From contig KN832876.1 of assembly GCA_000827325.1 (NCBI GenBank), positions 1,948,295 to 2,012,294 on the forward strand: 64,000 bases of DNA. Direction: 5' to 3'. The translations under genes were made by a program, and so were the position numbers. Source of the stretch: Oidiodendron maius Zn. Its lineage: Eukaryota; Ascomycota; Leotiomycetes; Myxotrichaceae. Below, one piece after another: positions 15,519 to 27,532 of the stretch. The notes beneath the pieces were generated by a model. It was not told the origin of the DNA. It saw nothing but the letters and a program-made list of their open reading frames with translations, and did no database searches. The stretch's first letter is position 1, and each line of letters begins with the position of its first letter.

Positions 15519-16031
15519 ATGGCTTTCAGTCCATGGCCACCCAATGCGTTTTCAGGGTAGTTGAATCTCCTCGTCTCATTTTCTGTATGATTTAGCAGGC
15601 ATTTTCTGGCGTTTTTAGCATTGGCTCCCAATGGGAAGCCCCCCAAAAGTTTTCTCCTTGTTGTACAATGCTTTTGCAAGATGTACATGGCATTGCATCT
15701 GGAGTCTTTTGATTTTTGAAGTTTAGGGCAGGAAAAAAGTATGGGTTTGAATTTTAGGGTCAAAAATCTGATCGATTTCAAAAATACTTCTTTTTCCCGT
15801 TCCAAGTGACCTTTTAAAATTTCCGGTACTTTTTCCTTTTAATGATCTTCATCCATCTTCTATTAGCCGCATACCCCGCATTTGCCCATTCAACACTTCT
15901 CGGGTCAATCCCACTCCGAGAACTTTTAGTCGAAGAGCATCTCTAAAATGGACCGTAAGTATATATATTAGGGCTCTTATGAATTTAAAATTGCGGCCGA
16001 GTGGCCTGAGTATAATTCTGTCAAACTCGAC
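15519..16031. other. Intergenic region between the secreted protein and the glycosidase-like gene
   Basis: About 510 bp, AT-rich in its middle, with no gene seen. It holds the 3' UTR of the secreted-protein gene and the promoter of the following gene. Confidence 0.5.
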
Positions 16032-18257
16032 ATGAGCATTATGAAGCCTTCATTATTAGGTTGCTTGGTCTGGGCAGCTTTGTCCTTAATTGTGTTGTCT
16101 AAGATTAATCGCAGAGAAGTCATTGAAAAGTTTAATCCAGTCCGGCATGCGAGCTCCAATTCAACTCCTATGCAAGTAGGGAACGGGAACTTTGCGTTTG
16201 GCGTTGATGTTACTGGTCTCCAGACCTTTTTGCCCTATGCTGCTCTCTCGTCATGGGGATGGCATAACTTCTCTTTGCCCTTGACACCTGGCCAAACATC
16301 CCCTGACGACTTTACGGGACTGAATTGGTACTCTCCAAGTTGGCTCCTGGGATTGGGCTTAAGCTAATACTCCGTCAGGTGGACGCACGGTAGACTGGTG
16401 AATTATGATCAGCCTAACCCTGCCGAGAACGATATATCTAATTGGCTAATTATGAACCCACAACGGATCAATCTTGCACAGATTGGATTCTCGTTTGGTG
16501 GAAACGGGGACTCGACCACCGAGAACGACTTGTCCGACATATTGCAGACTTTGGATCTTTACTCTGGCACCATCGCCTCGAGATTTACGGTTTACGGAGA
16601 AGCGGTGTCTGTTAATACTTATGGTGATCCAGATTCTGATACTGTGGCCGTTCAGGTAGAGTCACAACTTCTATCAAATGGCAATCTCGCTATATTTATT
16701 GATTTTCCTTATCCCGATGTCAACAAATTCGATGCTCCATTTGTGGGTGTTTTGAATGCTAGCGCCACTTTACATACCACCCGACTGCAGGAGAGCCAAC
16801 AGAAAGCACAGATAATCCATGAGATTGGCAATAATACATATGTTGCTTCTATTCAGTGGGAGCAACAGGGATCAATTTCTGGTCCGCTAAATGACACGCA
16901 CCGCTATTTACTTCGGCCGAAACTTGGTGGCTCCAAGCTGGACTTTACTGTGAACTTTTCTCCTACGCCCGAACGGACCACGTATAGTTTGAACTCAATT
17001 GCCGTATCGTCAGCAAAGTGGTGGGAAGGATATTGGCAAACTGGAGGCTTTGTGGATCTTACAGCTACGGATCAAGACGATGCAATCGAGCTTCAGCGAC
17101 GGATCATACTCTCCCAATATAATCTTGCTGTCAACGAAGCTGGTAGAGATTCGCCCCAGGAATCAGGCCTGGTCAATAATGGTTGGTATGGGAAGTTCCA
17201 TATGGAAATGGTGCTTTGGCATCTCAGCCACTGGGCCAGGTGGGGGAAGTGGTCACTTCTCGATCGGACTCTCCCCGGATTATATGAGAGATTCTTGCCC
17301 ACATCGAAGCAGAGGGCTCAGGACCAGGGTTATAGCGGTGCGAGGTGGGGAAAGATGAGTGATCCGACAGGACGATCTGCTCCTGGAGAGATTAACTCTC
17401 TGTTGATATGGCAACAACCACATCCCTTCTACTTTGCGGAAATGGAATACCAAGCCTTCCCGAACAAGCGAACACTGGAAAAATGGGATGTGATATTGAC
17501 AGAAACTGCGGAGTTCATGACTTCTTTTGCTTGGTGGAACACATCTACAAGTAGCATCGGCCCTTTCGATATTTAAGGTATCAAATTTCACTGATAGTTG
17601 TTTTTCATAGGCGTATACGATCTCGGACCACCGATTTATGTCGTCTCTGAGAACACGGCTCCTAATGCCACTATAAATCCTACTTTTGAATTGGCATATT
17701 GGCGCTTTGGGCTCGATATTGCTATGCTGTGGAAGCAGAGGCAAAACCTCCCTTTCCCCGCGTCCTGGCTGCATGTAGCTCAGAACCTTGCGCCGCTGCC
17801 TATCTTCAACGAGACTTATGCTGTTTACGAAGGCATCCCTGATATGTGGGTTAACCCAACAACATATCAGGATCATCCAGCTATGACGGGCATCTATGGC
17901 CTGCTCCCTGCCACGCCGGGTTTTAATTTGACTATCATGCGCAACACAGCCACCAAGATTGCTTCTATCTGGAACTTTCCATACTCTTATGGGTGGGACT
18001 TCCCCATGCTGGCTATGAGCTCGGCGCGATTGGGAGATATAGAACAGGCGGTTGGTTATCTGCTTAATGAGAATTTCCAGTTCGATGATATAGGCATGCC
18101 AGTTGGTGGTACGAGGGTGCCCACTCCATACTTTCCTGGGGCGAGTAGTATGCTGATGGCGATTGCGATGCTTGCTGGAGGGTGGGAAGGCTCTCCTGGA
18201 CCAAAGTGGCCTGAGGGTTGGGTAGTAGAGGTTGAGGGGTTTGAAATAGCGCTTTGA
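16032..18257 (+). CDS. Secreted six-hairpin glycosidase-like protein
   Basis: Three exons (16032-16327, 16379-17550, 17611-18257) give 704 residues. The first 25 residues form a hydrophobic signal sequence or anchor; a second ATG at 16041 is also possible. The body resembles fungal proteins with an (alpha/alpha)6 toroid of the six-hairpin glycosidase superfamily: MQVGNGNFAFGVDVTGLQTF near the N-terminus, NGWYGKFHMEMVLWHLSHWARWG in the barrel, then a Glu/Trp-rich region up to WNTSTSVYDLGPPIYVVSEN across intron 2. Several N-x-S/T sequons support secretion. It probably acts on a polysaccharide or oligosaccharide outside the cell, but substrate and mechanism cannot be told from sequence, and I cannot place it in a numbered GH family. 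The three-exon model closes in frame with good splice sites. Confidence 0.8.
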
Positions 18258-18480
18258 TCACCAATGACGAAAATACCAGTGTGGGAACGAAATCATGGCC
18301 TAGGGGGACATCTCAGTTAGCCGAGTCAAATCTACCTAGGCATACTATCTGTCACAAGTGTCCTTTTGGTGCTAACAGAAAGGATACTGTGATATGTGAC
18401 TTGAGATATAGGTAATCTTGTTTATCGCCAAGCTGAATGTAGCCTTCTTGAATTAAACCTCCGTATGCCGGTCAGCTGGT

Positions 18481-19712
18481 TTATACAGTGTGAAGCGTAT
18501 CAACCGGGGTAGACAGAAGAGCATTGTTGGTGGGAGCTGGCAGTGGATCACCCTCTGGCGTAACATAAGCCTTCGTCATTCCACCGTCAACAACGAAATC
18601 CTATCTCCATTAGCACTCTGGTCTATCATGATATGTGCCTCTGGTAAATATCATACCTGGCCGTTGATATAGCCGGACTCATCACTGGCCAAGAACAATA
18701 CGGCTTGCGCTTGCTCGATAGCCTCGCCAAACCTACCGCTGGGGAAGTGGACTTCACGTCGGTGCCTCTTTGGCTGGTCATCACCGAGCCAATCCTGCAA
18801 CAGCGGAGTGTTGAGAGGAGAGGGACAGAGAGCATTGAACCGAAAGCCCTCTCTAGCATGCACAATGGCCAGTTCTCTCGTCATGGCTAGCACTGCACCT
18901 TTGCTTGCGGTGTAAGCCAACTGAGGAGTGGCAGAACCAACGAGTGCAACAACAGATGCAGTGTTGATGATGGAGCCTTTGGCCTTCTTGTGCCTACGCA
19001 TTGAGAGGACGGCATGCTTGGAGCCGAACCAGACGCCCTTGACATTGATGGCTTGCGTGAGGTCCCAGATTTTCTCGGGGGTGTCGACGGCGTCTGCATC
19101 GTCGGCATGCATTATGCCCGCGTTATTGAACATAACGTCGACACCACCCCAAGAGTCGACGTGCTCAACAAGAGCTTGAATGTCAGACTCTTTCGAGACA
19201 TCACAGGTCTGCCATCTATTAGTTTCATACTCAAGGAGACAAGAACAAGAAGCACGTGCCTTGACCTCAACCTTATTATGCGAGGGGATGACTTGCTTGA
19301 GCTTTGCCGACGCTCTCTCGAGACCAGGGCCAGATATGTCGGCCATGAGAACGTTGGCACCCTCTTTAGCGAAGAGGATGCATGTTTCAAGCCCGATGCC
19401 TCTGAGATGATAGCAGTAAGCAACTGATAGACGGCACGGAAGAAGGAGATGTGTAGAGAAAGTTGGATATGCTCCATGCCCACTTGGAACTGTCTGCCAA
19501 ATTACTTCCGGAGCATGCGGCCCTTTGGGATAAAGTTCCACACGCCCACGAGAGAGTTTTCATGCCATGATAAATGTATTTGGTACGGGTGGGAGGAAAG
19601 AGGCCAACAGTGCAAAAAGTAATGTGCACAATGCTCACCCGGCAGCACCGGTGACAACAGCGTTCTTGCCCTGGAGTCTTCCGATTCGGAGGCTGTTCAA
19701 AGTCTGGGCCAT
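18481..19712 (-). CDS. Short-chain dehydrogenase/reductase (classical SDR)
   Basis: Four exons (19712-19639, 19401-19260, 19208-18657, 18600-18481) encode 295 residues. The Rossmann nucleotide-binding motif TGAAGGIG is split by intron 1 and is restored by splicing. The family's NNAG motif is in MFNNAGIMH, the catalytic Ser is in NTASVVALVGS, and the YxxxK pair is in AYTASKGAV. The end FVVDGGMTKAYVTPEG is typical of fungal SDRs related to 3-oxoacyl-ACP reductases and 2,5-dichloro-2,5-cyclohexadiene-type dehydrogenases. The substrate cannot be told. Intron 2 (19209-19259, 51 nt) starts with GC rather than GT; its length is a multiple of three, so retention would add 17 residues. It is divergent from the glutamine-synthetase-like gene and may be functionally linked to it. 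Confidence 0.88.
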
Positions 19713-20623
19713 GATACAGATTCAAGTCCTCGTTTTTGGGAGTATACGGCTGTGAAAAATCAGAACTGTTGCATGCAAAGTTTTTCCCTTCACCGCGCAT
19801 GACTATGACCAAAGCGATGTCGGAATGAAAGATGGGGCCACAGACTGTATCTTTGGAGAATGGCCGGCGATGCGTTGATCAGCAGACGTTCCCCGAGACG
19901 GCAGTACACGTTCAGAAGAGCAATTGATCAGGTGAAATGGGGTGAATGACGAGGGCAATGAGTGGAAGAGGGGATCCGGTCTTGGAGGCTTCCGTGGACT
20001 GATAGGGTTTTGTGGCCGTTCTGTGCTATCTCTCTCCAGTAAGGCCATCCCCGCTTATCGGATACCAGGTAGCCGTCATCTCCCCAGCCTCATGCCGATG
20101 GCATCTGGAAGTGGCCGACCCGATCTCTTGCCTTTCCGAGGCGACGATGTGTTTGAGGACGAGGCTGAGATAGCACCGAGATGGCTCCCATTACGCCGGG
20201 ATCTCCAGTACATGTCTCCCTGGCGTTAAATGGAAAGCCTCGTCGTCGATCAAGGGTCCCCAGATGCCGCATCCGGCCCCTTTAATCATCGCATGCTGAT
20301 TGGGTTCGCAACGGTGCTGGAGCAGGGGAAAAGCTCAAGGCTGAGGGCTGCACAGCTATCCGGGTCTTCATCGCGTGTGGCCTCTCCATATCCTTCCGAC
20401 ACCAAAAACCCTCTTTTCTCACCGAGACGCCTTCTTCTTCTTCGGCCCTCCCTCGTCTGCTGTCTTTCGCAAGGAATCTCTCAAGCCAGTGCTGATCTCG
20501 GGCCTAGCACCGGCAGATTCCCTCGTTCGTCTTGTGCCGGAGCCTCGACTTTTGAGCAGCCCCTCGACTACGAGACACGTCTACGACCACTCTCCCGTGG
20601 TTTCCGGCACGATACAGTGGGAT
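19713..20623. promoter_or_regulatory. Divergent promoter region between the SDR and GS-like genes
   Basis: This 911-bp stretch separates two start codons on opposite strands, so it should carry both promoters. The GS-like reading frame is open upstream of its chosen ATG to about 20375, but that part does not look like the family. No other gene is seen. Confidence 0.5.
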
Positions 20624-22230
20624 ATGGCAGGCAGCAAACGGTCCTCGATGCCGCTCGAGACGATACAGGCCCGTCTCCAAGCTGACACCAAGGTCAAGCT
20701 CGCCGGGGTGGATGTAGACGGCATTCTGCGAGGGAAGTTGGTCTCCAAAGATAAGTTCCTGAGCGTCGCAAAAAACGGCTTTGGCTTCTGTTCCGTTGTG
20801 TTTGGCTGGGACATGCATGACCAGACCTATTTCAAGGAGTTGAAGATCAGTAACGCGGGAAATGGATACCATGACCTTCTGGCCGTCCCCGACCTCGGCA
20901 GCTTCAGAAGGATACCCTGGGAGGATAACGTGCCATTTTTTATGGTTAGCTTTTTCGACCCGGATACAGGAATTCCTGTGAGCGCATGCCCCCGGGGTCT
21001 ATTAAAGACTGCTCTGCAGAAGGTGAAGGCCAGTGGATTCAGCGCATTGGCAGGAGGTGAGTTGAGAGTGGTCAATCGATTCAGCCCAGCTAACAAGGAA
21101 ATAATCTCAGCGGAATACGAATTCTTCCAATTCAAAGCTCCACCGAGTACGAAAGATGGCTCCTCTTCCGTTGCAACATTTCTTCGAGACAATCCTGTCA
21201 GCGCCCTCCCGCCATTGACTGAAGGGATGTTCGGATATAGCTTAACGCGGCCAGCACAAAACAAAGATTACTTCTACGAGATATACGACGCATGCGAGAG
21301 ATTTGAATGCGGCCTGGAAGGATGGCATACGGAGAGTGGGCCGGGCGTGTATGAGGCCGCACTGTCCTTTGGAGATATCCAGGACATGGCCGACAAGGCC
21401 AGCCTGTTTAAGTCAGAAGAAGCCCTGCAGATAATATCCCGTCAACACTAACTCGTTTTATAGGTATACAGTGAAGTCGGTTGCTTCGAAATACGGCATC
21501 ACGCCCTGTTTTATGGCCAAACCACGACAAGGTCTCCCGGGGAATAGTGGCCACATGCACATTTCATTAGTGGATAAAAATGGAAAGAATATCTTCGCCC
21601 GCGAGGGGGAGGATACAGCGGCAGAATATAGTGATATAGCCAATCTATCGGATTTAGGACGGCATTTCCTGGCTGGGTTACTTGACGGGCTCCCAGATAT
21701 AATGCCGCTCTTCGCACCCAACGTTAACTCTTACAAACGGCTTGTGGAGAACTTCTGGGCACCCGTTACGGTGTCATGGGGTCTGGAACATCGCGCTGCA
21801 TCCATTCGGTTGATCGCCCCGCCCACGGCAAAGGCCTCAGCTACGAGATTCGAAGTTCGCGTGCCGGGTGCAGATACGAATCCATTTTACGTCCTGGCTG
21901 CCATCCTTGCGCTAGGCTGGAGGGGTGTGGAGAAGAAGCTAGAGATCAAGCAGCCGCCTCTTGGAAAGGGGCAGAATGTCGGCGGGGCCTCTGACTCCGG
22001 TGTGAGATTGGCCAGGAGCCTCAAAGAAGCCACGGAACGGTTTATGCGGCCTGAGAGTGTGGCGAGGGAGGTCTTCGGCGACGACTTTGTTGAACACTTT
22101 GGCGGCACGAGAGAACACGAGATCCGACTGTGGGATGAGGCCGTGACGGATTGGTAAGTCCCACTTGGCCTGATTGAGAGCTTGGCTGATTGTCCCTAGG
22201 GAGGTTCGCAGGTATATTGAGACTGTGTGA
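20624..22230 (+). CDS. Type I glutamine synthetase-like enzyme (GlnA/FluG C-terminal family)
   Basis: Three exons (20624-21411, 21464-22153, 22200-22230) encode 502 residues. The protein is of the bacterial GSI-like class rather than the eukaryotic GSII that makes bulk glutamine. Family marks are the beta-grasp region (KLAGVDVDGILRGKLVS), TEGMFGYSLTRP, the ATP/glutamate site KPRQGLPGNSGHMHISL, and NSYKRLVENFWAPVTVSWG followed by RAASIRLI and RFEVRVPGADTNPF. Relatives ligate glutamate to amines (polyamines, ethanolamine, anilines) or act in FluG-type signalling; the substrate here is unknown. No N-terminal amidohydrolase half is present, so it is not full-length FluG. It is transcribed towards an acyl-CoA synthetase and away from an SDR, which together might form a small catabolic group. 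Confidence 0.87.
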
Positions 22231-23212
22231 CGGAGTGTGTGGCCATGGCCTAGGTGAATTCCTAGCCACCGCATGGGGTCGCCGTACGAGAGAATATCAA
22301 TACCAGTGACGACGGATGACTTTGAGCCAGGTGGCGTTTTTGCCCAGGAATCCTTCTTTGTCCCCTGTGATGTAAAACCTGTAGATTTGCCCAGCCCAAG
22401 GCCATCTCGAATATTCGGCGGCCGAACTCTGTCAGGTATGTTTTGGGCTCCCGAAACAGTCGGCGCGAGTCAGTCCGGCCCCCCTGATAGTCCGTTCGCC
22501 GGCTGCCGCGCAAAATGTGGGGTGGGGGGCTCAACCCCGAACCGACTGCTGGAACAGGTGAGGTGCCACCAGAGCCAGCAATCCACTCCTTGACGAACTC
22601 TGCTCTATGCTTGATACATGTGTGTGTATTTATTATTTGTGTAGAATATATACTTATACACACACGACGGTGCAAATTCTCGTCCGTTTAGGTCGCACCT
22701 CCTGCGTTTCCAATACAGTACGTCTGTGGCCTGGCAGTGATGGTTCCGATAGACAGGGTGGAAAACGCGGAGGCGCAGGGGCGATAACCGTAATGGACCT
22801 CTGGGATTTGACGGATATGCCTCGGCGAAGGGCAGAGCTCCCCCTCCAACCCTTCGCGCTGTTTGCCCATTTTCTCATCCTCCTCTCTTCTCTTCTTCTT
22901 CTTCTTCTTCCACTTCCTCTTCTCTTCTCTTCTTCTCTTCTTCTCTCCTCTCCAGTTTCTTTGGTGGCCAGCGTCTTTCTCTTACCCTGTCTATATTTGC
23001 ACCTGTCTCATTGCGGCCGACCTCCCGAGTATTTCACTACGCTGCTGCATAAAGCAGGATGGCTTTGGGTCAGTCTCCGCCTCGCTAACCCCTTCCCCAC
23101 GTGGTCTGCGCGCCCTGAGCCGTATCTCGATATATCCATAAGTCCAACTTCGCAGGCTGACGGGCGCAAAATAGGCACAGCCGCTTCGGTGGCGGCAGCG
23201 GCTGCTTCGGCC
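22231..23212. other. Intergenic region upstream of the acyl-CoA synthetase, with pyrimidine tract
   Basis: About 980 bp. A long CTT/CT-rich tract at about 22871-22953 looks like a fungal promoter or leader element for the next gene. The acyl-CoA synthetase frame is open through this region without a convincing start, so an unseen 5' exon is possible. Confidence 0.5.
22871..22953 (+). repeat. Pyrimidine-rich (CTT/CT) tract
   Basis: An almost pure C/T stretch of about 80 nt lies 260 bp before the acyl-CoA synthetase start. It is likely a promoter or 5' leader element; no coding role is supported. Confidence 0.75.
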
Positions 23213-25250
23213 ATGTACCTAGATGCCAAGCTTGCTATCGTGAAGGACGTGGTGGCACTAAGGAACCTATCGAAGCTGACCAAGGCCTGTGCTCAAGCCC
23301 GTATGTTACTACTGAAGCTTCGAACAAGCAATTCCCGTTTCTGACGATCTCGGGATTAGAGAAGGAGAATCGTATGTCCATGTACTACATTCTCGAATCC
23401 TCAGTAAAGCTAGATCCGAGCGGAGAATGCATCTGGTCACGGGAAGGTTGCTACTCCTGGGCCGAGACGCTGGACCGTGTGCACCAGTACGCGCAGTTTT
23501 ATCTCTCGCAGGGAGTTAAGCCAAACGACCTTGTCGGCTTCTACCTGACCAACTCGCCGGATTTCGTTTTCGCCTGGCTGGGACTCTGGGCAGTTGGCGC
23601 CGCGCCGACGATGATCAACTACAACCTTTCCGGAAAGGCGCTTATCCACTGCTTGAAGGTTGCAGGTTCGAATTTGATCTTCGTAGATGAAGAAGAGGCA
23701 TTGTTAAATAGGATTGAGAACGATAGAGCGGAGATAGAGAAACTGGGTATGAAAATTCACGTTTTGAATGCATCGCTGAGGCAGAAGATCTACGGGATGA
23801 AGCCGGAGAGGCCTGCCGATTCCCACAGGGACCAAGTAAAGGCCAATTCGCCCATTGCAATATTTTATACGAGGTACAGTTTCTCCTTTTATCCTCGTGT
23901 AAAATGAGACGCTAACGAGTTGTAGTGGCACAACAGGTATGCCTAAAGGCGTTCCCTTCACACATGATAGGTTCTTTCTCTCAGCTGCTGGCGTATGAAC
24001 TCCCCCGTCTTTTGATTCCATACATGAGCTGACATCTTGCAGCGAACAGTAGGTGTGCAAAGGACCATTCCGGGCGATAAGTGGTATAACTGTATGCCTA
24101 TGTATCATGGTACCGGTGGAATAGTCGCCATGGGCACCGTGATGAATGCCATACCTCTCTGCATTGGAAAGCGTTTCAGTACTTCAAAGTTCTGGTCCGA
24201 GGTCCGAGATTCCAAAGCTACATTTATAACGTATGTTGGAGAAACAGCCAGATACCTTCTTGCGGCGCCACCATCACCTCTCGATAAAGCCCACAGCGTA
24301 CGGTGCATGTATGGCAACGGCCTACGACCTGATGTGTGGGTCAAATTCCGGGAACGATTTGGCGTCCCTGAGGTATTTGAGTTCTTCAACTCTTCCGAGG
24401 GAGTATTCGCAATGATAAATTACTGCAGGGGCGATTATCTCGTGGGTGCAGTAGGGCATCATGGCGCTCTCGTGCGGCTCTTAACCAGAAATACAATGGT
24501 ACCTGTGCTCATCGACCAGGACACCGGAGCGATTGCACGGGACCCCAAGACTGGCTTTGCTCGTAGGCAAACGTACGAAGAGGGTGGCGAGATGATCGTT
24601 GCTGTCGAGGATACCAGTGCATTTGCTGGCTATTACAAGAACCCGCAAGCGACGAATAAGAAGTTCGAGAGGGATGTGTTTAAGAAGGGTGATCTGTGGT
24701 ACAGGTCAGGGGATGCTCTGCGCAGAACCGCAGATGGGAGATGGTACTTCCTTGACCGACTAGGCGACACCTTCCGTTGGAAAGGTGAGAACGTCAGCAC
24801 CGCTGAGGTCTCAGAGGTTCTAGGGAAGTTCCCTGGTGTGGTGGAGGCTAATGTATATGGCGTTGCTCTGCCATCCCACGATGGCCGTGCTGGTTGCGCG
24901 GCTGTCTATATCGACCCTAGCCTCAAGGCCAATTTCGATTATGCTGGTTTACTGAGGTATATTCCCCCTCATTCTTCTCCCGAGCCAAGTTTCTTATATG
25001 ATACAGACACGCACGCAAACATCTCCCACGATACGCAGTCCCTCTCTTCATCCGCCTAGTGAAAGAGATGACCCCCATCCACAACAACAAACAGAACAAA
25101 GTTCCCCTGCGAGCAGAAGGAGTCGATCCCCAGAAGGTCAAGCCTGAGGATAAATTGATGTGGGTTGATAATCTGGGAAAGGGACACACATATGTGGACT
25201 TCCACAAGGAGAATTGGGAGGCTCTGCAGCTCGGGAGAGCCAACTTATAA
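23213..25250 (+). CDS. Very-long-chain acyl-CoA synthetase / fatty acid transport protein (FATP/Fat1-like)
   Basis: Five exons (23213-23300, 23360-23873, 23926-23992, 24043-24956, 25007-25250) give at least 608 residues. This adenylate-forming enzyme activates long and very-long-chain fatty acids (or bile-acid-like substrates) to CoA thioesters, at peroxisome, ER or lipid-droplet membranes. The AMP-binding motif SGTTGMPKG is assembled across intron 2. The family-specific region YRSGDALRRTADGRWYFLDRLGDTFRWKGENVSTAEV is split here for length but is present at about 24700-24820, and the C-terminus MWVDNLGKGHTYVDF is typical. The chosen ATG gives MYLDAKLAIVKD; an Ala-rich stretch just upstream in frame suggests the true start is a little earlier, perhaps on another exon. 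No clear C-terminal SKL-type peroxisomal signal (it ends RANL). Confidence 0.9.
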
Positions 25251-25642
25251 AGTGCCACGGTGGAAAATGTGTGAGAATGATCTAGAAACAACATCCTCTA
25301 GAATTTACAATGTTTTACATGGCATGGGACCTCGCAGTAGTTGCTCATCCTCATGTATGTCAGAATGATTTGGATGTGTGCCTAGGTAGATAGACCGGAG
25401 AGACTAGTTGACTTTGTTCAAATTAAATCACTCCCGTGTTCAATACGTCGAAAATAAATATTTTCACAGGAATGCAGCAGCCAGATGGGCATGTTCACTG
25501 GTCATATTCTTGTTTATTTAGTATAAACAAGTAGAGAGAGTCGCCTCATCTATCTCTTCTTTGGCAAAACGTGCAAAAGCAAACATAATACAAGCTCCGG
25601 CGACAATGAGTCTAAGGAATTCGGGAGAACCTGGTTTGAGAC
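25251..25642. other. Convergent intergenic region
   Basis: About 390 bp, AT-rich, between the 3' ends of the acyl-CoA synthetase (plus) and ADE4 (minus). It should hold both 3' UTRs. No gene seen. Confidence 0.55.
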
Positions 25643-27532
25643 TTATTCATATCCTCGTTGTGGGTCCGTTGCAAGATTATGCAAACTAAAGGTTATGTCA
25701 GTAAGCTTATTCGGCGAATTCAATAGAGGAACATGGTCGATACCTAATATCGTCACGGTCCCTAATTGGAGGGGTTCTAGACCCCTTTCTCTCCATATCA
25801 GCTCCGGTTTGGCCATTCTGGTCTCCGTTGATACTCTTGGCCCCGGAATCTGGCACAATACGGCCTTGGGCATCAACAGCCGCGCCACTAATAATTAGCT
25901 CAAGCTCCTTGTCTCCAGCAACGCCATGTATAACAGCCTCCCTGGCATTCTCTAGCACCTTTAACTTTCTACTCTGGCCCCTCATCCGTTCTAGATGCTC
26001 GAAATAGCCCTGAGGGACGGGAGTGATGTACTTTCCGCAGAAGACGCCAGCCTCGAACTCCTGCGTCTTTGGATCTCGTGGCGAGAGTTCTGCGCATGCG
26101 GCTCGTAAATCATCGAGACTCTGATAGATCGCATCCTCGGCGTTTATGTGTTTCGCAATTTCTTTTCGGTCTCGATTGTGGGCTACGAGCTCTAATGGAG
26201 AGGCAAGATCGATTCCATAAATGTGGGCGTGAGTAATTGGAGGGGAGCAGGAGGCAAATATGACCTTCTTAGCGCCTGCTTCTCGGGCCATGCTGACAAT
26301 TTCTCGACTCGTTGTGCCGCGGACTATGCTATCATCAACCAGAAGCACCGTTCGGCCCGCAAATTCAGAAGGTATAGCGCTGAGCTTCCTTCGCACAGAT
26401 TTCTCGCGGGTCCTCTTCCCTGGCATAATGAAGGTCCGGAAGACCTGTTTAGGAAATTTAGCACAAAGAAATGGGTAAGGGTTCTATCATGTAATCTTAC
26501 ATAGCGGTTCTTGACGAAGCCTTGACAGTATGGGATCTTTAGCCGCTCAGAGACACTGGCAGCTGCTGTGTTTGACGTCTCAGGAATGGGGATAACGACG
26601 TCTATGTCTTTAACAGCTTCTTGACCAAGGGTTTTGATAATGGTATCGGCCAACTTATAGCCCATATTTTGGCGACTCCGGTGGACACTAATTCCATCAA
26701 TGATGGAGTCAGGTCGCGCAAAATAAACGAATTCAAAAAGATCAGGAGCATATGACACCTGTGGAACGACTTGGCGGAATGTTGGCTTGCCCCCTTTGCC
26801 GCAAAACACAGCTTGTCCCGGGAGGATATCAATAATGCCACCGAATCCAAGTTGACGAAGGGCGACCGACTCGGAAGCAACCATGTAATCCGTAGCCCCT
26901 TGAAGTGTTAAAGATGGTCGAGATCCGAGGACCACAGGGCGAATGCCATAAGGGTCGCGGAAGGCGAGTATACCGAAGCCTGCTAACATGGCGGTACAAG
27001 CCCAACCTCCAACGCATCTCTCATACATCCGTTTCAAGGCTTTGAACAAGTCTTCTTCATTGACACGGGCTTTACCGGTCTCGTTGAGCTCACTGGCAAA
27101 GATGTTCAACATCAATTCGCTGTCACTGTCGGTATTGATGTGTCTGTGCGCTTCGAGATCAAGGTACCGCTGAAGTTCTTCCGCATTAATAAGATTTCCA
27201 TTATGGGCAAACGAGATCCCATATGGACTATTGACATAAAATGGCTGGGCTTCGGCACTGGCACTGCTGCCGGCTGTGGGATATCTCAAGTGTCCTAGGC
27301 CCATGAACCCAGGGAGATCCTGGACCCGAGAGCCGTCGTGAAAAACCTTCGCTGCCATTCCATTGCCCTTGCACTGGTAGATGCGTCCACGAGAGCCACA
27401 GGTGGCTATGCCACACGCGTCCTGTCCCCTATGTTGAAGGTAGTAGAGGGCATCGTGAAGGTCGACAGCCGCGTTCGTGGTGTACGGATCCGAAGCATGG
27501 TCGCCCAAAATAAGCGCGAGAATTCCGCACAT
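25643..27532 (-). CDS. ADE4: Amidophosphoribosyltransferase (glutamine PRPP amidotransferase)
   Basis: This is the committing enzyme of de novo purine synthesis: PRPP plus glutamine gives phosphoribosylamine. Exons 27532-26501 and 26444-25744, plus a short 25685-25643 exon, give 591 residues. The protein starts MCGILALI, with the catalytic Cys at position 2 exposed after Met removal. The N-terminal glutaminase domain shows [12 protein letters not shown] and [11 protein letters not shown] and FAHNGNL. The phosphoribosyl domain carries [11 protein letters not shown] and the PRPP loop [14 protein letters not shown]. Intron 1 (26445-26500) is required for [14 protein letters not shown]. The last intron (25686-25743) is less certain: without it the frame stops at 25707 and gives 589 residues with another tail. 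Spliced and unspliced tails differ only in about 17-19 residues after the conserved part. Confidence 0.94.
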
